Shown here piece by piece: positions 7,122 through 11,463 of a DNA stretch of 11,463 nucleotides. A model generated the notes under the pieces. That model saw nothing but the letters and a program-made list of their open reading frames with translations, did not search any database and was not told the origin of the DNA. The DNA lies in the NCBI GenBank assembly GCA_913056245.1, contig CAJXME010000018.1, positions 1 to 11,463 of the forward strand, read 5' to 3'. How positions within the stretch are numbered: the stretch's first letter is position 1; the number at the start of each line of letters is the position of its first letter. Position numbers and translations under genes: made by a program. The stretch comes from an uncultured Alphaproteobacteria bacterium (GTDB lineage Bacteria; Pseudomonadota; Alphaproteobacteria; Puniceispirillales; UBA1172).

Positions 7122-8762
7122 ATGTCGATGCTTGAACACTATAATGCCTTTGAAAAAAACAGCGCCAACCATGTGCCTTTGTCGCCGCTGACCTTCATCG
7201 CTAGAACAGCCAATGTCTTCCCCGATCGTGTTGGGGTCATCCATGGCGATCGCCGCTTCACTTGGTCACAAGTCTTTGGCCGGTGCCGGCAATTGGCTTC
7301 GGGGTTGCAGAATCTTGGCATTGGCTTAGGCGATACGGTTGCGATCATGGCCTTCAACACCCCTGAAATGGTGGAATGCCATTACGGCGTTGCCGCCAGC
7401 GGTGCGGTGATGAACACCATCAACACCCGCCTCGACCCTGACACGATTGCCTATATTCTCAGCCATGGTGAAGCCAAAGCGCTGATCACCGACACGGCTT
7501 TTTCTGAAACCGTGGCGGCGGCTTTGGCCATTCTTGGCGAGGATCATGGCATCACCGTCATTGATATTGTCGATCCTGAAAACACCACCGGCGGCGCGCG
7601 CCTCGGCACGATGACCTATGAAGACCTTTTGTCTCAAGGTGACGCCAAGGCCGAATGGAAATTGCCATCCGATGAATGGAACGCCATGGCGCTGAATTAC
7701 ACTTCCGGGTCAACGGGCAGGCCGAAAGGTGTGGTCTATCATCACCGCGGATCGCATCTGATGACCATGGGAACGATCGCCGATTGGCAAATGCCGCATC
7801 ACCTTTGCTATTATTATGTGGTGCCGTTGTTTCATTGCAACGGCTGGGGTCATGTCTGGGCGGTGACCGCGCAAGCCGGCACGATTGTTTGCAGCCGTGC
7901 GGTGACAGCAAAATCGGTTTATGACGCGATCGCTGATCATGGCGTCACCCATTTTGGCGGTGCGCCGATTATCCTCGGCATGATCGTCAATGCCCTCGAT
8001 AGCGACCGCCGCGCCTTTGATCACACGGTTGAAGTCATGACCGCGGGCGCACCTCCGCCTGCGGCTATTTTGGAAGCCATCGAAGGCATTGGCTTTAACG
8101 TCACCCAAGTTTATGGCCTCACCGAAACTTACGGCCATACCGTGATTTGTTCTTGGAATGACGATTGGAATGATTTGGATTTCTCCACCCGCGCGAGCCT
8201 GAAAGCCCGCCAAGGGGTGGCCATGACCTTGACGGAAAGCATCGCGGTCTTGGATGCGGAAACGGGAAAACCTGTGCCGCGTGATGGCGAGACGATTGGC
8301 GAGATTGGCATTCAATCCAACACCATCATGAAAGGGTATTTGAAAAACCCTGACGCCACGGCAGCTGCTTTTGTCGATGGCTATTTCCGATCGGGTGATT
8401 TGGCGGTGATGCATCCCAATGGCTATGTTGAGATCAAAGACCGGCTGAAAGACATCATCATTTCCGGCGGCGAGAACATCTCATCGGTTGAAATCGAGGG
8501 CGTCTTGCACCGTCATGAAGCCGTTGCCATCGCCGCCGTCGTGGCCAAGCCTGACGACAAATGGGGCGAAGTGCCTTGCGCCTTCGTCGAATTAAAACCC
8601 GGCGCCAGCGTCACCGAAGACGAATTGATTGCCTTCACCCGCGATCATTTGGCTGGGTTCAAGCGGCCGAAACAAGTGGTCTTTGGCACGATCCCTAAAA
8701 CCGCGACAGGCAAATTGCAGAAATTTGAACTGCGCCAGATGGTCAAAGACGGCAAGGTCTAA
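7122..8762 (+). CDS. AMP-forming acyl-CoA ligase, candidate MMPA-CoA ligase (DmdB-like role)
   Basis: This 546-residue adenylate-forming enzyme has all the core motifs. The P-loop is NYTSGSTGRPKG (192-203), YGLTETYG lies at 331-338, and the hinge region carries YFRSGDL (421-427) and DRLKDIIISGGENISSVEIE (440-459). The catalytic lysine is Lys531 in PKTATGKLQK. It activates a carboxylic acid to acyl-AMP and then to acyl-CoA. The N-terminus (NSANHVPLSPLTF, followed by FPDRVGVIHGD) resembles acyl-activating enzymes for short or medium and aromatic acids, such as plant AAE/butyrate-CoA ligases, rather than the characterised DmdB as I recall it. Because it ends a dmdA-containing operon, 3-methylmercaptopropionate is a plausible substrate, but a general fatty-acyl-CoA ligase paired with the FadN-like enzyme fits as well. 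An AAAGGGG lies seven bases before the ATG. Confidence 0.88.
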   Translation: MSMLEHYNAFEKNSANHVPLSPLTFIARTANVFPDRVGVIHGDRRFTWSQVFGRCRQLASGLQNLGIGLGDTVAIMAFNTPEMVECHYGVAASGAVMNTINTRLDPDTIAYILSHGEAKALITDTAFSETVAAALAILGEDHGITVIDIVDPENTTGGARLGTMTYEDLLSQGDAKAEWKLPSDEWNAMALNYTSGSTGRPKGVVYHHRGSHLMTMGTIADWQMPHHLCYYYVVPLFHCNGWGHVWAVTAQAGTIVCSRAVTAKSVYDAIADHGVTHFGGAPIILGMIVNALDSDRRAFDHTVEVMTAGAPPPAAILEAIEGIGFNVTQVYGLTETYGHTVICSWNDDWNDLDFSTRASLKARQGVAMTLTESIAVLDAETGKPVPRDGETIGEIGIQSNTIMKGYLKNPDATAAAFVDGYFRSGDLAVMHPNGYVEIKDRLKDIIISGGENISSVEIEGVLHRHEAVAIAAVVAKPDDKWGEVPCAFVELKPGASVTEDELIAFTRDHLAGFKRPKQVVFGTIPKTATGKLQKFELRQMVKDGKV

Positions 8763-9532
8763 AGATCGGCCTCGCCTTTTGGCAGAACCACCGCCGCTAG
8801 CGCGTAACTTTCGGGCAAATCAAGCCCTTTGATTATCGATTGATCAGAGGGCATTAGGCTTGGTTTCAGCCCAGCCCCATTTTTGATGCGCGCTGTCGCG
8901 AGCATCGTTTCTATCATCAGATCATCGCCATCGGTCAGCGCGCGGCAATCGGCACGGCCAAGCCCGCAATCGATCCGCCCATCATCCAAAGCCGTTGGCT
9001 CTTCATAGACCGGCAGGTTAAGCCGCACTTTCGGCACCACCAGCAAAATCGGCAGTTCATGGAGATCATCGGCAAGGCTTCGGCCAGTCGCTGCTTGCCT
9101 TGTCCAAGCCAAAGCCCGCATCTTGCCCGACAAATCAAAGGTGATTTCCGTTTGGCCATCGGCGCTGATGGCAGAAGCAACGCCGTCGTTATCAGCGATC
9201 AAATCATGGGCATAAGCCGTGATGCCCCCCGCCGTCACCGCCCAAGCGCCGCCATGATCCAAAGCCTCAAGAGCGAGAGCCAGAATATCATCAGGGCTTA
9301 AGGGAAGGCGCATGACATCAAGCCCTGCCGCGTCAATCGCCGCGGGTATCCGCCCCCAAGCGGCCAGCCTCAAGGCTTCATCGGCGTCCCGCCAAGCGCC
9401 AATCTCATCGGTATGGCGGCGGCAAGACAAGCAGAAATCATCCGCGTCATAAGTGCAATGACCAACGCAAGGGCTGTGGTCATGGGCGGCTTGGCGGATC
9501 ATTCGATCCATCTTTGGCAAAACATCATTCAT
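8759..9532 (-). CDS. DUF1289 protein with long uncharacterised C-terminal region
   Basis: This 257-residue protein has a DUF1289 Cys cluster near its N-terminus. Cys22, Cys26, Cys34 and Cys37 occur in SPCVGHCTYDADDFCLSCRR, followed by TDEIGAWRDADEALR, the expected Glu-Ile...Trp pattern after the cysteines. The cluster probably binds a metal. DUF1289 proteins are usually only about 60-100 residues long, so the remaining roughly 190 residues are unusual. They show a helical stretch (DDILALALEALDHG, 81-94) and then beta-rich segments including DLHELPILLVVPKVRLNLP (156-174), and I do not recognise a family. No signal peptide or membrane segment is evident. It follows the YeeZ-like gene by 17 bases, so the two are probably co-transcribed. 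Its TAG overlaps the TAA of the convergent ligase gene. The start at 9532 is tentative, since other ATGs follow at residues 8 and 11. Confidence 0.75.
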   Translation of the reverse strand: MNDVLPKMDRMIRQAAHDHSPCVGHCTYDADDFCLSCRRHTDEIGAWRDADEALRLAAWGRIPAAIDAAGLDVMRLPLSPDDILALALEALDHGGAWAVTAGGITAYAHDLIADNDGVASAISADGQTEITFDLSGKMRALAWTRQAATGRSLADDLHELPILLVVPKVRLNLPVYEEPTALDDGRIDCGLGRADCRALTDGDDLMIETMLATARIKNGAGLKPSLMPSDQSIIKGLDLPESYALAAVVLPKGEADL

Positions 9533-9549
9533 CTGATCATCTCATGATT

Positions 9550-10434
9550 TTAAGCGGGCGGAATTAATCCCATGGCGCGTTCGACATTCATCACCGCCGC
9601 CATGCCTTCGCGGTAATCAGGATACAGCAAATCCAGCCCCAATTCTTGTTTGATGCGGCGGCTATCGACCCGCCGCGAGGTGGCGTAAAAACTGCGCGCC
9701 ATGGGCGACAGATCAGCGTCTTCAAAAGCGATCGGCTGAGGCGCGTCAACATTGATCAATTCAGCGGCATAGCGGATCACATCCCCTGCTTCACAAGGCG
9801 CGCCATCGGCAAGGTTAAGAATCCGCCGCGGGCGTGGCTTTTCCATCGCGGCTTTGATGACGCGGGCGATATCCACCACATGGATGCGGTTAAATTGATG
9901 CCCGGGCTTTAAGATAATCCGGCCTTTGCCCGCCAGCAAATCCCTGAAAGGGGAACGCCCGGGACCATAAATACCTGCCGCCCGAAAGACTTCGGCGCCC
10001 AAGGCTTCTTGCCATTCAATTTCCGCCTGCCGCCGCCATTGCCCGCGCCGAGACGACGGCTCTGTGGGGCTTTTTTCCGTGACCCACCCGCCATCGGCTT
10101 CGGTATAAACGCTGGTCGCCGATACATATCCCGCCCAGCAGTCGAGCGCTTTAATCGCCTCGCCATGGGCGGCCAGCACCGGATCATGGCCATCGACAAC
10201 GGGAATGGTGGATAAGATATGCGTCACCCCAGCAAAAGCCGCCTCGGGATCAGCCAACCCTTGCCCTGCCGCAAAGGAGAACCCCTCAACGCCCTCCACC
10301 GCCACTTCGCCTGATCGCGTGGTGCCGCGCACGACCCACCCCGCCTTGACCAATAACCGCGCCAGCATTTGCCCCGAAAAACCAAGGCCAAAAATCAGGA
10401 TGGTGTTTTGCTTTTTATCTTGCGTCTTTTTCAT
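9550..10434 (-). CDS. NAD(P)-binding Rossmann protein, YeeZ-like atypical SDR
   Basis: This 294-residue protein begins with the Rossmann motif FGLGFSGQMLARLL (15-28). It continues with RGTTRSGE (36-43), THILSTIPVVDGHDP (71-85), YVSATSVYTEADGGWVTE (103-120), FRAAGIYGPGRSPF (150-163) and the C-terminal HVVDIARVI (185-193). This series matches the YeeZ-like atypical (SDR5-type) short-chain dehydrogenases related to NAD-dependent epimerases. The usual catalytic Tyr-X3-Lys is not evident: the Tyr of SVY (110) is not followed by a lysine at the expected spacing. The substrate is therefore unknown, and even catalysis is uncertain. It is the first gene of a two-gene minus-strand unit with the DUF1289 gene. 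No strong ribosome binding site precedes its ATG. Confidence 0.8.
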   Translation of the reverse strand: MKKTQDKKQNTILIFGLGFSGQMLARLLVKAGWVVRGTTRSGEVAVEGVEGFSFAAGQGLADPEAAFAGVTHILSTIPVVDGHDPVLAAHGEAIKALDCWAGYVSATSVYTEADGGWVTEKSPTEPSSRRGQWRRQAEIEWQEALGAEVFRAAGIYGPGRSPFRDLLAGKGRIILKPGHQFNRIHVVDIARVIKAAMEKPRPRRILNLADGAPCEAGDVIRYAAELINVDAPQPIAFEDADLSPMARSFYATSRRVDSRRIKQELGLDLLYPDYREGMAAVMNVERAMGLIPPA

Positions 10435-10558
10435 GCCGTGACTGTAGCGTTTTTTTCACGTCAATCAAGGCAAGAGCCGCTGTGATGATGAATTTTCCCA
10501 AGGACATATTGAGGTTTTGCTCAAGGGTGATTACATAATCATCAACGGAGGCCATCAT
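10415..10558 (-). CDS. Possible small protein gene overlapping the YeeZ-like start
   Basis: A 47-residue frame begins at a double ATG (10558 or 10555) and ends with TAA 20 bases inside the YeeZ-like gene. An AAGG lies eight bases before the first ATG. The predicted peptide starts MMASVDDYVITLEQNL and has a moderately hydrophobic centre (GKFIITAALALIDVKK) with a basic tail. I recognise no family. It fills the whole divergent gap before the Sco gene, overlapping its start by two bases, so it may be a chance frame in a promoter region or a real leader peptide coupled to the YeeZ-like gene, which lacks a good ribosome binding site of its own. Confidence 0.2.
   Translation of the reverse strand: MMASVDDYVITLEQNLNMSLGKFIITAALALIDVKKTLQSRHEKDAR
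10547..10551 (+). promoter_or_regulatory. Ribosome binding site of the Sco gene
   Basis: GGAGG lies five bases before the ATG at 10557 and supports that start, which also gives the expected short basic N-terminus ahead of the membrane anchor. Confidence 0.7.
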
Positions 10559-11171
10559 GTCATCAACCTTGAGACGCATCATCAGCATCAGCGCGGGCAT
10601 TGGCGCGTTTTTGGTGGCGGCGGTTTTGATCGGCTTCTGGGCTGATTATTTTGCCCGCAAAACCACCCCTGATCTTTTCCCGCAGCTTAGCGAGATTACG
10701 TTTAGCCTGCCCTCCACCCAAGGCCGCCCCATCAGCAATGATGATTTGCTGGGGCAACCCGTGGCGATGTTTTTTGGCTTTACCCATTGCCCTGAAGTCT
10801 GCCCCGTGACGCTTTACAGCTTGACGGAAATCACCGCCAGCATTGGCGAGGCGGCGGATGAACTTCAAATCGTTTTTGTCACCGTTGACCCGGAACGCGA
10901 CACGATCCCGGTGCTGAAATCTTACATCGAAGCCATGGACGAAAGCGCGATTGGCCTTAGCGGGACAATCGATCAGCATGCCGCGATGCAAAAATCCTTC
11001 CGCGTCTTTGCCCAGAAAGTGCCGCTTGATGATGGCGATTACACCATGGATCACACCGCGACGGTTTATCTCTATGACGCCAAAGGCCGGCTGAGCGGAA
11101 CCATCGCTTGGGGTGAGCCTCATGACTTTGCGCTGGCCAAGGTTAAGGCCGTGCTGGGGATTAAATCCTGA
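10557..11171 (+). CDS. Sco/SenC-family copper chaperone for cytochrome oxidase
   Basis: This 204-residue protein has an N-terminal membrane anchor (about 9-28, ISISAGIGAFLVAAVLIGFW) after a short basic stretch, then a thioredoxin-like domain facing the periplasm. The copper site is complete: Cys78 and Cys82 in FTHCPEVCPVTL and the distal His166 in DYTMDHTATVYL. VFVTVDPERDT (106-116) is another family hallmark. Sco proteins deliver copper to, or reduce, the CuA centre of cytochrome c oxidase subunit II. No oxidase genes lie next to it here. The start at 10557 is supported by a GGAGG. Its 3' end overlaps the convergent oxidase gene by 11 bases. Confidence 0.92.
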   Translation: MSSTLRRIISISAGIGAFLVAAVLIGFWADYFARKTTPDLFPQLSEITFSLPSTQGRPISNDDLLGQPVAMFFGFTHCPEVCPVTLYSLTEITASIGEAADELQIVFVTVDPERDTIPVLKSYIEAMDESAIGLSGTIDQHAAMQKSFRVFAQKVPLDDGDYTMDHTATVYLYDAKGRLSGTIAWGEPHDFALAKVKAVLGIKS

Positions 11172-11463
11172 GTTTATCTCTCATCTTATAATAGGACATG
11201 CCCAAAGCCAGCACCGGGGTGCGGAAAATCCCCCCGGGGAAGGGCAAATGACGGATCGCGGCAAAGGTGTCAAACCTCCGGCGATTACCGCCAATCGCCT
11301 CCGCCAAGATTTCCGCCGCCACTGCCGTCAGCGCCACCCCATGACCTGAAAACCCTTGAACAAAGAAGGTGTTCTGGCCAATCATCCCAAAATGCGGGAT
11401 GCGATCAACGGTGATCCCGATGCGCCCTGACCAGGCTTTTTCAATGCGATGATCCATTAAGGA
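11161..11463 (-). CDS. FAD-dependent amine oxidase (PuuB/OrdL-like), C-terminal part
   Basis: The frame stays open to the right edge of the window, so only the last 100 residues are present. The ATG at 11457 is internal, because upstream codons continue in frame. The sequence shows the C-terminal signature of DAO-family gamma-glutamylputrescine oxidases: WSGRIGITVDRIPHFG, then VQGFSGHGVALT (the FAD-contacting glycine-rich segment) and IRHLPFPGG...RTPVLALGMSYYKMRD. Such enzymes oxidise gamma-glutamylputrescine or related amines and amino acids with FAD, releasing hydrogen peroxide. The substrate cannot be fixed from this fragment. Its stop lies inside the 3' end of the convergent Sco gene. Confidence 0.82.
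   Translation of the reverse strand, partial: SLMDHRIEKAWSGRIGITVDRIPHFGMIGQNTFFVQGFSGHGVALTAVAAEILAEAIGGNRRRFDTFAAIRHLPFPGGIFRTPVLALGMSYYKMRDKLRI

Noticed and set aside
7710..8414. Minus-strand frame of 234 codons opposite the acyl-CoA ligase
   Set aside because: It is a shadow of the ligase, whose adenylation motifs are intact on the plus strand.
10563..11123. Minus-strand frame of 186 codons opposite the Sco gene
   Set aside because: The plus-strand Sco protein has complete copper-site motifs, and the antisense frame resembles nothing known to me.

Overview
The window looks like chromosomal DNA from a marine, aerobic alphaproteobacterium. This is an inference from gene content: a DmdA-type DMSP demethylase beside an AcuI-type acryloyl-CoA reductase, a DUF1289 protein, a Sco copper chaperone and a PuuB-like amine oxidase. 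SAR116-like or roseobacter-like lineages are possible hosts, but the sequence alone does not settle the taxon. Genes are densely packed with little intergenic DNA. I see no tRNA, rRNA, mobile element, CRISPR array or phage gene, and no gene-free stretch above about 120 bases.

Layout. Positions 1-324 hold the 3' end of a LysE/RhtB-type exporter. Positions 399-8762 hold six same-strand genes with gaps of 30-56 bases or a 4-base overlap, probably one operon: acuI-like reductase, dmdA-like demethylase, metY-like O-acetylhomoserine sulfhydrylase, an alpha/beta hydrolase, a fused 3-hydroxyacyl-CoA dehydrogenase/enoyl-CoA hydratase (dehydrogenase first, as in FadN), and an AMP-forming acyl-CoA ligase. 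Its last stop codon overlaps that of a two-gene minus-strand unit (8759-10434), made of a YeeZ-like NAD(P)-binding protein followed by a DUF1289 protein with a long unrecognised C-terminal region. A Sco/SenC gene (10557-11171) diverges from that unit. It converges, with overlapping ends, on the 3' part of a gamma-glutamylputrescine oxidase-like gene that runs off the right edge.

How the genes may work together. DmdA moves a methyl group from dimethylsulfoniopropionate (DMSP) to tetrahydrofolate, leaving methylmercaptopropionate (MMPA). The ligase could activate MMPA to its CoA thioester (the DmdB step). The hydratase domain could act on an unsaturated thioester such as methylthioacryloyl-CoA (the DmdD step) or acryloyl-CoA. 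MetY could capture the released methanethiol directly as methionine, and AcuI would reduce acryloyl-CoA to propionyl-CoA. The AcuI-DmdA pairing is known from marine alphaproteobacteria. The extension with MetY, a hydrolase, a fused beta-oxidation enzyme and a non-canonical ligase is the most interesting point: it reads as a compact operon for routing DMSP sulfur into methionine and DMSP carbon into CoA intermediates. No DmdC-type acyl-CoA dehydrogenase, canonical DmdD or DMSP lyase is visible, so the pathway is incomplete here and the roles of the last three genes are inferred.
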